A stretch of DNA of 64,000 nt. It comes from Plantago major. Lineage: Eukaryota > Streptophyta > Magnoliopsida > Lamiales > Plantaginaceae. The stretch's first letter is position 1, and the number at the start of each line of letters is the position of its first letter. The notes beneath the pieces are model-generated. The model saw only the letters and a list, made by a program, of their open reading frames with translations. It did not search any database and had not been told where the DNA came from. This document shows, piece by piece, positions 34,861 through 45,870 of this stretch. A program made the translations under genes and the position numbers. The DNA is taken from positions 50,716,580-50,780,579 of the forward strand of contig CM048840.1 in the NCBI GenBank assembly GCA_026545765.1, given 5' to 3'.

Positions 34861-35339
34861 CATCCAAAGTTTTGGCTTTCCATCCATTATACCTTTGATA
34901 CCTGACTAACTAACCAACTCACTCTATAAATAATATCAGTAGCCAAGATAGCTAGAAATTCTAAAAGACTTTATTTGGCTATCTCAAAAATTCCAGAAAC
35001 TAATTAAAACTTATATTTTATGAGTACGTGCAGTATTATACAACTAGTTGCTAAATCATTCTTAAGCTTAATTAGCATAATAAAAGAAGTGTCATGAAAA
35101 TTAAGAATTTTTATATAATAAAATTGGATAACTGTATAAAGCAATTCAAAAACCCGAATCCGAAAATTGTATCAAGTATTGTAATCCGAACAACAATTGA
35201 ACCCGAATTGATCCGATTCAAAATAACATGAAGTGTTGTTATTCGAACAACATCCGAATCCGATCCAATCCGATCCGAACTCCATCCGAAATAAACTTAA
35301 TCCGATCCGAACCATCCGTTTGCCAGGACTACAAATTTG

Positions 35340-35659
35340 TGATAAACATCCTACAAATTAATGATTTTATTAATTTTTAGTAATTTCAAATTAAATACAA
35401 CACTTTTGATAAAACCAATCTCTTATAGGAAACTAAATCAAAACACGCTCACACACCAGACAAAACAAACAAGCATCTGGTAATTGATACAAGCATCATC
35501 ATCATAATAATCAACCTTCTAGCTTTCTACATCCTCCATTATCACTTTTTTTTGTTATGTTTTTTTATTGACACCCTACCTTATTAACTTAATTCTATTG
35601 GCATATGTTCAATTAGTGGGTGTATTGAGTTATTTTTGTTTGTCTTCATTCAAATTTAG
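35340..35659. other. A+T-rich intergenic stretch
   Basis: Nothing recognisable. Confidence 0.4.
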
Positions 35660-36000
35660 AAACTTTCTTAATATGATGTTTGATGCTTGTTGTAACTATA
35701 GAAAAATGATGCTTGATATTTTGATGTATCAATGGTGCATGTGTAATTAATATGATGCTTGATTCATTTTAGATGCTTGTATTATATGGTGTTTGTAATT
35801 TAATGATAAATGATGCTTATAATTTAATGCTAAATGATGATTGCAGTACTAATATGATGCTTGTTTGTTTCGTATTTGATGCTTGTATTATATGATGTTT
35901 GTATTGTAATGCTAAATGATGCTTGTAGTACTAATATGATACTTGTTTCGTATTGAATGATGCTTGTAATTAATATAATGATACATGATGCTTGCAACTA
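35660..36000 (+). repeat. ATGATGCTTGTA minisatellite
   Basis: The phrase (A)TGATGCTTGTA and variants such as TGATGTTTGTA occur more than ten times at irregular 15-40-base spacing. The block TGCTAAATGATGCTTGTAGTACTAATATGATGCTTG is present in two imperfect versions (about 35829 and 35915). No coding potential. Confidence 0.75.
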
Positions 36001-36279
36001 AATTTTGGTAAATGAGGGCGATCCTTTATTTTCTTGCTGCTTGACTAATCTTACGAAACCAAATCTGAACAAATTCTAATAGATTATTGAAGATTAATTT
36101 TAATTATTAAATATACTATATTTAGTATTTAGTTAGATAACATCTTTGAAATTAGATATATATTAGGTTGTTTTTCGATTTTTGGCTATTTGATTTGTCT
36201 AAATATAGGCAACAGTTTCAACTGAACACTGAACCAGAACACAACAAAAATTCGTTATCTTCATTCAGACTTATCTTCC

Positions 36280-36555
36280 ATGTCTAACTCTGCCATGATT
36301 CATTTTTTCTTCCCACTTTGTCAGCCGCATATAGACGAGCTCTGCTCATCGGGTTCGTCACATTCGAAGCCCAAATTCAGATCTGATGGCTATGTCCTCT
36401 TCCCTTCCATCAGGTTCTCTCCAATCGATCTATTTGGTTGGAATTTGGAAAGCATTAAACTTGCAATTACTGATCAGCCAAGCATGGAGCAATCTTCTAA
36501 CAAGTTAGATGTAGTTCGTCTTGTCGATGCTATTTTGAACGAGTGTGTGGTCTAA
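36280..36555 (+). CDS. Hypothetical 91-residue ORF
   Basis: ATG to TAA, 91 codons, containing CQPHIDELCSSGSSHSKPKF and FPSIRFSPIDLFGWNLESIK. Codon composition looks more gene-like than the surroundings, with a pyrimidine-rich leader. I do not recognise it and see no domain. It lies next to a minisatellite, with no other exon visible, so it may be a captured gene fragment rather than a working gene. Confidence 0.25.
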   Translation: MSNSAMIHFFFPLCQPHIDELCSSGSSHSKPKFRSDGYVLFPSIRFSPIDLFGWNLESIKLAITDQPSMEQSSNKLDVVRLVDAILNECVV

Positions 36556-37073
36556 TTAATTAGGAATTCGAGTTATCCGATCAGATGATGGTTGGTGTGC
36601 GCGCGACTAATTTTGTTATGTGTTTTCTTTAACATGAGTTACTATTGTTTAATTTCTTATGCTCTCCGATATAGTCTGAAAATGCATCAAGCAAGTCCAA
36701 TCTCCAAAATGAAACAAGAGGTAGAAAGAATTTGTGATGCCAAATTCAAAGATGATAGAAACTAGAATGGGACCAAACAACTGAATCAGCAACAAACTCC
36801 AAAACAGAATGTGATCACGAGTAGAGGTGGGAAATTAAATAAACTAGAGAATTAGATCTGAGAACTAGGCGGTGGAAAACTGACGCCACGACTTGAACAT
36901 GTGGGGCGGCAAAGGATCTGTGTTAGGCGGAGAGGTCGGAATCGTGGAAGATTTCAGGCGTCTGTGTTTGTGCTAGAAGATAATGGGTTGGAAACTTGGA
37001 ATTAATCTTGCCATCTAGGTTTTTCCTTTGGCATTATGTATATGAATTTAATATTAAAAATAAAAATACTTAA
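36556..37073. other. Intergenic stretch
   Basis: No gene recognised. The part at 36820-37010 is richer in G+C but has stops in all frames. Confidence 0.4.
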
Positions 37074-37225
37074 TATATGTAAATATACTAGGATAGCCGT
37101 GGATCAGATCGATCTGATCCGTTATACAGATATAAAAAATCACATTCATTATCCAATCCGTTATTCATTGGATCGGATCGATCTGATCGAAAAATACAGA
37201 TCCACGGATACGTATCATTTGGGAG
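37074..37225. mobile_element. Foldback element with GATC palindromes
   Basis: GATAGCCGTGGATC near the left edge faces GATCCACGGATAC near the right edge. Between them are GGATCAGATCGATCTGATCC, a perfect 20-bp palindrome (about 37093-37112), and a second GATCGATCTGATC stretch (about 37176-37190). The block could fold into a long hairpin, as MITEs or foldback elements do. No clear target-site duplication was found. Confidence 0.5.
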
Positions 37226-38900
37226 CCCTACTATCAACTATTGTCATTCCATCGTCTCCATCATTTAGATATAATACACAATTATGAAAGATGAATTTTC
37301 TTCATATTTTAAAAAACCAAATTATGTAAAAAAACAGTCTAGTAAAGAAAACGTAAAATAACATTAAATAAATAAAAAAACGTTAAAATACAACGCAATA
37401 ACACGTGTAACGTGTTACCCAATTTCTAGTAGTAATATAACCCACAAAACCGCACGTGGAGAAACACCGATTGTCTCTCAACATGTAATTTACAGTTCAA
37501 ATATACCTAAGGAAGACCCAGTCTCACCAGATAACGCTTGTAATGGACGCAAAGAATTATGAACCGTCATTCTTCTCAACTCAACAAAACTCATCTCTCT
37601 TTCAATTATCTTTTACCTCTCCAGAACATGAAGATGTAACAGCCGCTGATTTTCATAGTTCCGGTCAACCATGGATGACTTCAATTACGTGATCTGGATG
37701 GGATTCTTTGTGCATTGAGTCTTACAATGGGGATTTTGGCTTGATCAACTTTGCTTTGCAAAATAATTGGATAGTTGGATATATTCTACAATCAACACCA
37801 TCTATGGCTGGTATATCCAGTTCGATGGGTAAATTTATGTTTATAAATATAGAACTTAGTTGTAAATACATAATAATAATAATGCATATGTATAAATAAC
37901 ATTTACAATCTAAAAAACGACCATAACATTGCATTTATAATAGATAGTAGGAGATATAACTAGATATTCTTTTGTATAAGGCTGTAACTTGTAAATGATT
38001 TTATGTGTTTGTACATTATTATTACGAGCATGTAATTGTTTATCATAAAACATGTCACAACCACCATATCAATTAAGATTTGCAACGCGCAAATTGAAAT
38101 TCTGAACAAGAAAAAATGTCCACTTGATTCTTAAATTTTTGTAAGATTTTGATTTGAATTACGCAAATAATAAGCATTCAATATAATTAAGAGCCATCAT
38201 AAGCACGGGCAAGTTAAAGATTTTCTCCCCTCCTTACATAACCTCCGAAATAGTCTTATAAGAAAAGTGGAGGTGTGGATCGTGTTTGTATATCCTCTTT
38301 TTAACAAATCTTTTTAACAAAGCTAGTTGGTAGCTCATATCCCAACATAATTGTCTTTTTTAATACATTTTTACAGAGTTGTTTAGGTAATTAAATTAAT
38401 TGATAAGTTAGATGATTTATTAAATATAGTATTAGAAAATAAGTTAATTAGCTTATCATTTTAATAAGATATCTGGACAAGTTTATTAAAGTTTCTACAT
38501 ATACCAGCTAGACGTGACGCTCAATAAGTTCATCAAAGTTATAAGCTACTAACTAATAAATTAATGAGAAAAAGATAAATATGTGATATTAACTCCTAGC
38601 ACTAATAAATAGAAAAGTAAGTCTCCTGAGAGACGGTCTCTAGATAATTTATCTAGTGACGGATCTATATTGTCAAGAAAATCATCGATGTTATTAATCA
38701 ACTTTAGAAATTATATATGCTTTCTTGATTGTTTGTGTCGGAATATGACTGTATTTTTAATATTCACCGAACATAAATACTCCATATTTTTGTATTTAGA
38801 ATTCATTTGTAATATAGTATCTATTAGTTTGCATTCGATCATATACTGTTATTCTTATAACTTGCTCTTGTATACTGGCATTAATATTTGCAGAACATGT
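37226..38900. other. Intergenic stretch
   Basis: No gene is supported. Small frames (37708-37899, 38670-38918) lack motifs and sit in A+T-rich sequence. Confidence 0.4.
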
Positions 38901-38904
38901 TTCC

Positions 38905-39045
38905 TTTGTGTGCAGTAAGGATTTTCGTCTCAACAGAACTGAATGCAATTGAACTGAATTAAAATGAACTGAATTGAATGGAACTGAACTAAATTTATTT
39001 GTAGTATAAAAAACAACTAAGCAGAACTGGACTGAAAATACCAAG
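38905..39045 (-). mobile_element. Diverged relative of the Tourist-like MITE
   Basis: AGTATAAAAAACAACTAAGC at 39003-39022 matches the reverse complement of the MITE at 11309-11431 (AGTATAAAATATAACTAAGC), and TGAACTGAA units correspond to its GTTCA array. The termini have decayed and no clear TTA duplication is seen. Confidence 0.5.
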
Positions 39046-39048
39046 ATA

Positions 39049-39080
<32 letters not shown>

Positions 39081-39519
39081 ATATAGGATTTGTATGACTC
39101 GGAGGAAATGTGTGCAAAAAAAAAATGATTATATATAAAATCAATCAATCTGTTTTGATAGACTCGTTAGATTGAGTTTAAGTATGTCTGACACAATATA
39201 ATCTTTTTTCTGTTCAATTGTTATATCAATTTAAATTTAACTTTTCTATTTAATTTAAATCTTTTTGTATCTCTTTTTAAAATAAATAAATTTTAAATTC
39301 GAATTTAATATTTTATTTAATATAAATAATTTTATGTATTTTTTATAATATTTATGAATTTAAAAAATTATTAGTTACTTTTTAAAATAAAATACTACCA
39401 GATTTAACCTCCATGCGACATGTGTCCTTCAAATATGCCTTTGAAAAGTTCTAGGTTGAAAGCAAAAGTATGAAAACTTGACAATAGATGATAATGAATA
39501 CTAATTGTGTCTTGTTCTA
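39046..39519. other. A+T-rich intergenic stretch with a short (TA)n
   Basis: A (TA)n run lies at about 39058-39082. The rest is strongly A+T-rich without recognisable features. Confidence 0.45.
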
Positions 39520-39524
39520 ACTAA

Positions 39525-41177
39525 TAGCAAGTAGAAAACACAAGTTTGAACGAATTAGGAGAACATATCGCTGAGATCGGCGAAAAGAAACAATCATGAA
39601 ATCGACGTCGCTAGAGAAATCAAGGCCGCCAAGATCGCTACTGAGTGCTGTTGGCGTCGCCAGTTCTTCCTGAAATGCCCGTTTTGCCCTTTCGACTCCT
39701 TTTGACTCCAATTCTTGGTATTTTGGCCTTCCCGCTCCACTTCTAGCATCCATACGAAGCATCGGAACTCCATATCTTGTAGATGTACGTAAAATACACC
39801 ATTTCGCCTTCAATTAGCGCGGTTTAGCCAAATACCTACAAAACACACAAAGAACAAAAACAAGTAAAAATACTCTAGGAAAACTAATAAAACTAAACTC
39901 AAGGATAACGAAAAGATGGTAAAAAAGACCAGATGAGACGGTGTAAAACCGACTCATCAAACTCCCCAAACCGAACCCTTGCTTGTCCTCAAGCAACAGA
40001 CTCTCTAAAAAACCTAGAAAAACAAAAAACACATAGACACAAATGTAAAGTCTAGCTCCCAAGCTACCGAGTCAACGATTGCAAGTAATAAGCCCGAAAA
40101 ATGCAAGAGGTTTGACATCACACTGACATTCACAGAATCACATGCACAAGTCCAAAAAGTTCGTTTACCGAGTAAATATAACTTAAGTCTAACCCGGTAG
40201 TCCCTCACAAGTGGATCCTATGCAACTAATCTCTCACACTCCTGGAAGTGTCCAATAGGGGTAATCACTCAAGAATATAAAGAGAAAAGAAAGGTGACTT
40301 ATGTCACAAAATTGCCTCAAATACCTCATGCATTGTACTCAAACAGTTAAGTCAGAAGGGACTTTTATCACAGCTCTATAATCAATCATCAGTAGACTTA
40401 TGAAAAGGCAATCGTTCTCTCTTTTTTCAATTTTTTTATTTTTTGCATACTCCTTTTTTTGCAGTCTTATATATGAGCCATAAGCTTATTTTGTCTCAAT
40501 TTTTTGGTAGTGTCTGTTTTACCGAAAGTCCGCACTTTTGTGCGTGCTGGTTTGGTATACATGCCATCAACTCTCACAGACATATGGCTTTTTAGGACCA
40601 TGCCGGTGTGTAGGTAGTATTTAATAAAATGCCCAACACGACTAACGGTGGCACAAGTGCCATAGATACACTCCGAGACTTATTGTAATTTTTTAGAGAA
40701 CAAAAGCAGAACACAGTCATTATCAACATATACTGATTACAGGCTGGCGTCCTTGATTAGAAAACTGGCGTCGCCATTAAAAACATCGCCGATCACATCT
40801 GATGCAATCGGCGTCATGATTCAAGAACTGTCGTCGCCAGTTGCAACTCGAATGCAACTAGCGTACGCTGGCGTACGCCAGTTCTTCCTGGAATGCCCGT
40901 TTTGCCCTTTCGACTCTTTTTTACTCCAATTCTTGGTATTTTGGCCTTCCCGCTCCACTTCTAGCATCCATACGAGGCATCGGAACTCCATATCTTGTAG
41001 ATGTACGTAAAATACACCATTTCGCCTTCAATTAGCGCGGTTTAGCCAAATACCTACAAAACAAACAAAGAACAAAAACAAGTAAAAATACACTAGGAAA
41101 ACTAATAAAACTAAACTCAAGAATAACAAAAAGATGGTAAAAAAGACCAGATGAGACGGTGTAAAACCGACTCATCA
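39525..41177 (-). mobile_element. Short non-autonomous LTR element
   Basis: About 300 bases at 39657-39959 and 40875-41177 are nearly identical and end in GTGTAAAACCGACTCATCA. Read on minus, TGATGAGTCGG directly follows GGTTTGGGGAG (complement of 39961-39971), a polypurine tract preceded by TTGAGGACAAGCAAGG, a phrase common before 3' LTRs of plant gypsy elements. So the left copy is the 3' LTR and the right copy the 5' LTR. The interior (about 39960-40700) has no coding capacity. ACTAA occurs at 39520-39524 and 41178-41182 and may be the duplication. Left LTR edges (about 39525 and 40705) are uncertain. Confidence 0.7.
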
Positions 41178-41182
41178 ACTAA

Positions 41183-41939
41183 CATACTCAGTAAGCTTCC
41201 TCTTTTACAATGTTCAAGTGAACTAAGAGTATTACTTATCTTTCTGAGCTAAGATAAATCATTAAGTTTGCTGATTAAAATTTAAACAAATTTTCCTAAT
41301 ACAGATTTTCAAGCCCGAGCCCATATAATCCACTACTATCATTTATCCATGCCCTGGCTCAAAATGTTAAACGCTTTTGGTCCTTGTTTTCCCGTCAACT
41401 ACCGCAGACCAAATTTTGAAGGTAAATTTTGTTCCTTCTTCGATCGATACTCTCTGTAATTGTTCCTGTTTGAGCAAAATTTTATCTTATTAAATGAATC
41501 AATCATTAAAGTTGTTCTACTTTTAATACTCACTCCACTTCACATACAATTTGAATTTGCACCAATTTTAAGAAAAAGTAGAAAGTACAAGTGGCCCCCA
41601 TATTATTAGAGATTAATTGAGTGGCATATTGTAATAAAAGTGAAAGACATGGAATTTTATTATTTAACTAGTTTCCATAAATGAAATTTGTAACACTTTT
41701 AGTGAAACGCCGAAAACGGAAAGTTGTAACACTTTCTCTAAAATTAAGGGATTACTACTCAAGCGATCCTTGATTTCCAATCATTATTAATTGACCCATG
41801 CTTATGCTTGAGTTATGTAAATAGTATTTTGATAGAATTGCACTGTTTAAGGATGAGATTAACTATGAATTTGCAAGATTTTGTTAAACCAGGACTTACT
41901 TCTCTTTTTACGGTTCAATTTACTATTATTAAATTATTT
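41183..41939. other. Intergenic stretch
   Basis: No gene or repeat recognised. Confidence 0.4.
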
Positions 41940-42857
41940 ATTTTGAGTTCTTACATTGTAGTGGTGAGTTTTGGAGATTTCGAGACGGTTGGTTGTGGTT
42001 CAGTGGTTTAGCTAGGTTAAGCTTGTTTCGTGTCCTCTTCGAGGTAAGGGGATTTTCTGACACTTTTGCTTATATTTTCCGTATTATCGTATATGTATAG
42101 TTTTAATGTTTGACAAAGAACTTATGATTACTATATCATGTTATGGGACTTGATATAATATTCTATTCGAAAAGGATCAAGTATGTGAATTCCCAAAATA
42201 ATGTTTTTGTGATGCATGCGATGTGTGTAAAATTATGTTTATGATACATGGAGATAAAATATGTTTTGAGGTCACAGTTTTACCTATGAATTCCGGGCCC
42301 GTCGTTGACGGTGATTACGTCTGGCTTTCTGTCTGTGTTCCTTTAGCGGGGAACTTTCTGTTATGTTATGTTCTGTGCCGACCTCTGTGCCACCGGACTT
42401 ATACTAGTGGACATAGTATGACTATGTTGAGCTAAACGTTCTGGTACTACTGTTCTGTTTCAAATACTCCATGAAACTGTTTTCTGGCTATGTGACTGAT
42501 ATTGTGGAATGTATATATATGTAATTTTACTACTCTGCTTGATCCGGTGAAAGTGCCAGGAGATTCACTCTTACACCTTCTTTTTTTTCAGTTGTCTGAG
42601 TGGTTCTGCTTTTGAGGAGGTTGCTGGTGGAGTCTAGTCGTGTTAGAGCAGCTAGTGTAGTTAAGTGAAGGATTTTTAGCTTAAGCTGCAATCTTTGAGT
42701 ATTGTATAGTTGAGGTTTTAGATTGTATTTGTGTTTTAGATGCTCTGAATTACTTTTCAAACTGCTTTGTAACTAAACTGAGGCTTCGTCTTGGCGTGAG
42801 CCCATCTCACGATCGATGGCCGGTCGCGCCAAAGTATTTTGGTTTTAGGGCGTGACA
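41940..42857 (+). repeat. Truncated LTR of the three-LTR family, opposite orientation
   Basis: The right end, TTTGGTTTTAGGGCGTGACA, and the CTTCGTCTTGGCGTGAGCC block match the reverse complement of the LTRs at 11859 and 15735. Inner matches include TGTATGATAC-type and GATCAAGTATGTGAATTCCC stretches. The left half of the LTR is missing. It keeps the ATTCGAAAAGGATCAAG segment that the LTR at 11859 has lost. Confidence 0.8.
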
Positions 42858-42995
42858 TAACTAGTACGACTACTCCTTGAGTTGTCGTACATAATAGGAG
42901 TAGTCGTACACAAGATCAATTGTTGAGATTAGATCTCAACGGTTGTACGACTACTATCTCATTTTAACAAGTAGTACGACTACTATCTTACCGTA
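42858..42995. repeat. GTACGACTACT short repeats
   Basis: TAGTACGACTACT or its reverse complement AGTAGTCGTAC appears about four times (42862, 42899, 42942, 42972), with an inverted pair TTGAGATTAGATCTCAA (42923-42939) between. This starts right at the end of the LTR fragment. Confidence 0.65.
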
Positions 42996-43375
42996 AAAAC
43001 CCCTAGTTAGAATAGGTAATGAACTTGTTAATGGATGGCATTTTCCATAAATGTATCTTAAATTCTAGGATGAGCAGATTAGCCGTAGATTTTGGGAAAA
43101 ATTGTTATCTAACAAACCTTCTCTCCATTTATTTGTATTGACACGTGGTGCAATCGCAACGGTGATACGGGAGATGGTATATACTTTGGTATAGTAAATC
43201 CGGATCGAAAATTCTTGCATTAAATTCTCAATTTCTTGATATGGTTTGGATTTTAAAATTTTTTAGAAGTTTAATATTTTTTACGCATTTCCATATTTTT
43301 CGAAACATCTCATAATATTTTAAACTAAAAAAATTTATGAAGTAGCAAGTGTGGTAAATAATTTCATATTCCAAG

Positions 43376-44800
43376 GCCAAATATGGTGATGAAAAGGGAG
43401 CTGCAAGAACTGTCCGTGACATGATTATGATTGGTTGTCAGAAGTCCTCCATCCTCAGTAATGTCTTACAGGCATATGAGAAGGCTAATAGAATGTGTAA
43501 AGTGCCTTCAGTTTTGGAAGAATGTCTGTATGATCATGTTTGTAAAAACCACACATCTTGTGCGATTCTTGTAACAGCTTATGCGAAAAACGGGCTGATA
43601 GACAATGCGATTGAAGTTCAGCAAAACAAGCAATGGCAGGATCCTGTATTTGAGGACAACTTGTACCATCTGTTGATATGCTTATGCAAAGATTTGAATG
43701 ATCTTGGGAATGCCGTGAAAATGTTTAGTTGCATGCCGAAATCCGGTAAGCCCAACTTGAACATTTACTGTACAATGATTGACATTTACAGTACAATGGG
43801 CCGATTCTCTGAAGCCGAAACGCTTTACAGAGAGCTGAAGGTTTCGGGGGTGGAATTGGACATGGTAGCCTTTAGCATCATAGTGCGGATGTATGTCAAA
43901 TCTGGATCCTTAAAAGATGCCTGCACAGTTTTGGGGTCAATGGATGCACAGAAGAATATTTTGCCCGATGTTTATCTTCTATGTGATATGCTCCGCATTT
44001 ATCAAAGGTGTGGCATGAATGGTAAATTGGCTGATCTTTACTACAAAATGTCGAAAAATGGAGAAATCTGGGATGAGGAAATGTATAATTGTGTGATAAA
44101 CTGCTGTGCCCGTGAATTGCCAGTTGATGAACTCACGAGGCTTTTTGATGAGATGCTTCAGCGTGGATTTTCACCAAGCACCGTTACGTTCAATGTAATT
44201 TTGAATGCTTATGGAAAATCCAGGCTGTTTGAAAAGGCAAGGAAAGTATTTTGGTTAGCTAAAAAACGGGGTCTAGTCGATGTTATATCCTACAATACTA
44301 TAATTGCTGCTTATGGGAAAAACAAGTACTTAAAGAATATGTCTGCTGCCGTAAGAAGAATGCAATTTGATGGATTTTCGGTATCACTGGAAGCTTACAA
44401 TTGCATGTTGGATGTGTACGGAAAAGAAGGTGAAATGGAGAAGTTTAGAAGTGTTCTGCAGAGGATGAAGGATTCTAATTGTGCTTCTGATAGCTATACG
44501 TACAATATTATGATTAACATTTATGGAGAGCTTGGTTGGATTGACGAAGTTGGTGATCTGCTGATGGAATTGAAGGAATGTGGGATTGGGCCTGATTTAT
44601 GCAGCTACAACATATTGATAAAAGCCTACGGTATTGCTGGAAAGGTTGAGGAAGCTGTTGGTTTGGTCAAGGAAATGAGAGAAAATGGGGTAGAGCCGGA
44701 TAGAGTAACGTATACTAATCTGATAGCTGCACTAAGAAAGAACGATATGTTTCTGGAGGCTGTAAAGTGGTCCTTGTGGATGAAGCAAATGGGGCTCTGA
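43376..44800 (+). CDS. PPR protein (At4g30825/BFA2-like), N-terminus missing
   Basis: An open frame of 459 codons from an internal ATG at 43421 carries roughly a dozen tandem 35-residue pentatricopeptide repeats of the P type (for example YNTIIAAYGKNKYLKN, YNIMINIYGELGWIDEV, YNILIKAYGIAGKVEEA). Homology clearly begins earlier in frame, at AKYGDEKGAARTVRDM (43376), just after a possible splice acceptor CCAAG (43371-43375); an in-frame TAA lies at 43355-43357. PPR proteins bind organelle RNA one base per repeat. From memory it resembles Arabidopsis At4g30825 (BFA2), a chloroplast protein of about 900 residues needed for ATP synthase, so roughly half is absent. Either an upstream exon was separated by transposon insertion or this is a 5'-truncated pseudogene. 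No transit peptide is encoded. The C-terminal end is intact. Confidence 0.8.
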   Translation, partial: AKYGDEKGAARTVRDMIMIGCQKSSILSNVLQAYEKANRMCKVPSVLEECLYDHVCKNHTSCAILVTAYAKNGLIDNAIEVQQNKQWQDPVFEDNLYHLLICLCKDLNDLGNAVKMFSCMPKSGKPNLNIYCTMIDIYSTMGRFSEAETLYRELKVSGVELDMVAFSIIVRMYVKSGSLKDACTVLGSMDAQKNILPDVYLLCDMLRIYQRCGMNGKLADLYYKMSKNGEIWDEEMYNCVINCCARELPVDELTRLFDEMLQRGFSPSTVTFNVILNAYGKSRLFEKARKVFWLAKKRGLVDVISYNTIIAAYGKNKYLKNMSAAVRRMQFDGFSVSLEAYNCMLDVYGKEGEMEKFRSVLQRMKDSNCASDSYTYNIMINIYGELGWIDEVGDLLMELKECGIGPDLCSYNILIKAYGIAGKVEEAVGLVKEMRENGVEPDRVTYTNLIAALRKNDMFLEAVKWSLWMKQMGL

Positions 44801-45288
44801 AGAATTGTGCATTCGTATGCTCGTTTGTATACACCTATTGAGTCCTCGCGCCTACAGACAGAGGATAGATTATAGTAGTGGTATGTTTTCTTTGTGGTAG
44901 TGTTTAGATTCTTGAGATTTTGTCGCTCTCTTTTGACAAAAATGATTTGCATTGACAGCAAATGTTTGTTTTTCTCAGGTGGTGGTTGTGTAAGGCGGTA
45001 CTATCTTTGGGTGTGAAGTAAAGGGGTTTGGGCTAATTCCAGCAAATGTCCTTGAACAGTTTATGATCTGGAGTATATCCTTTGCTGCATCCAGTAGGGG
45101 AAGTAGGATAGAATGTTCCTCTTGATTGTTGTATAGATATTGTTTGTATGGTACCATGGTGGGTGGCTAATATTTTACCGGATGCAAATTGTATATTGTC
45201 AAAAAAAAAAAAAAAACTGTTACCAACCACAGGTAGATCCTCCCCTAGCTCCGGAAAATACTTTTATAGATTGGGTTTTGTAGACATT
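44801..45288 (+). other. Region downstream of the PPR gene
   Basis: Probable 3' UTR and flanking DNA. An A-tract lies at about 45200-45215. No other feature is seen. Confidence 0.4.
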
Positions 45289-45870
45289 TGATGGAACCCA
45301 GAAACTCACATGCATTAGGATTGCTAAGAAGTATTCAAGATCCAACTATCCTACCCGTATTCACAATACCATAATCACTTCAGGAAAGCATAACACAATC
45401 ACCACTAAGGCCTACTAGATCGCTAGCACTAACTTGGCATGGTCGATCAATCAACTAGATTACTAACAATCAATAATGTAGGCAATTGTACGGACTCGTA
45501 AAGGAACTTAACACTCTATGCACTGTCGTGGCTTTGTTATGATATTCGAGGCTTGAAGGGAGCCGTAAGGTCACCTCTCTAACCGTATCGTACGTTTGTG
45601 AACTCTTCACATAAACACTCTTTTACTCATGTATTCTTAACAATATTACAATGAATAAGGTTACAACTTATATTTATAGTTATAGCCCTGATCTAACCTA
45701 ACGGCTAAACCATCTAACAACATACTGTATTCTCAAAAACTAACATGGGTCATCAGCCACATGCTTGGACATAATAAAATAACCTACCAACTATTAGCCC
45801 AACTAACAATACAAGTACAAAATAAAATAAATAATAAGAAATAAAAATGATCCAATAACGAGTTCCATCA
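45289..45870 (-). repeat. Solo LTR
   Basis: The ends TGATGGAAC and GTTCCATCA are perfect inverted repeats and start and end with TG and CA. The flanking bases are ACATT and ACCTT, a 5-bp duplication with one mismatch. A TATA-like stretch (CTATAAATATAAG) is readable on the minus strand at about 45672-45684, suggesting minus orientation. No internal region is present, so it is a solo LTR of about 0.58 kb. Confidence 0.7.

Larger units (their letters stand above)
27303..35331. mobile_element. Small hAT-like element split by nested insertions
   Basis: CAGTCCTGGCAA at the left and TAGTCCTGGCAA (right end, reversed) form a short inverted repeat. The flanks CAAATTGG (27295-27302) and CAAATTTG (35332-35339) are an 8-bp duplication with one mismatch. 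ATCCGA-type repeats lie just inside both ends (27308-27520 and 35145-35318). Without the 7.1-kb copia-like insertion the element would be about 0.9 kb and without a gene. The inverted repeat is short, so this call is moderate. Confidence 0.6.

Noticed and set aside
39517..39813. 98-codon minus-strand ORF and its partner at 40753-41010
   Set aside because: Both lie in the LTRs of a non-autonomous element and differ where the LTRs differ; no domain.
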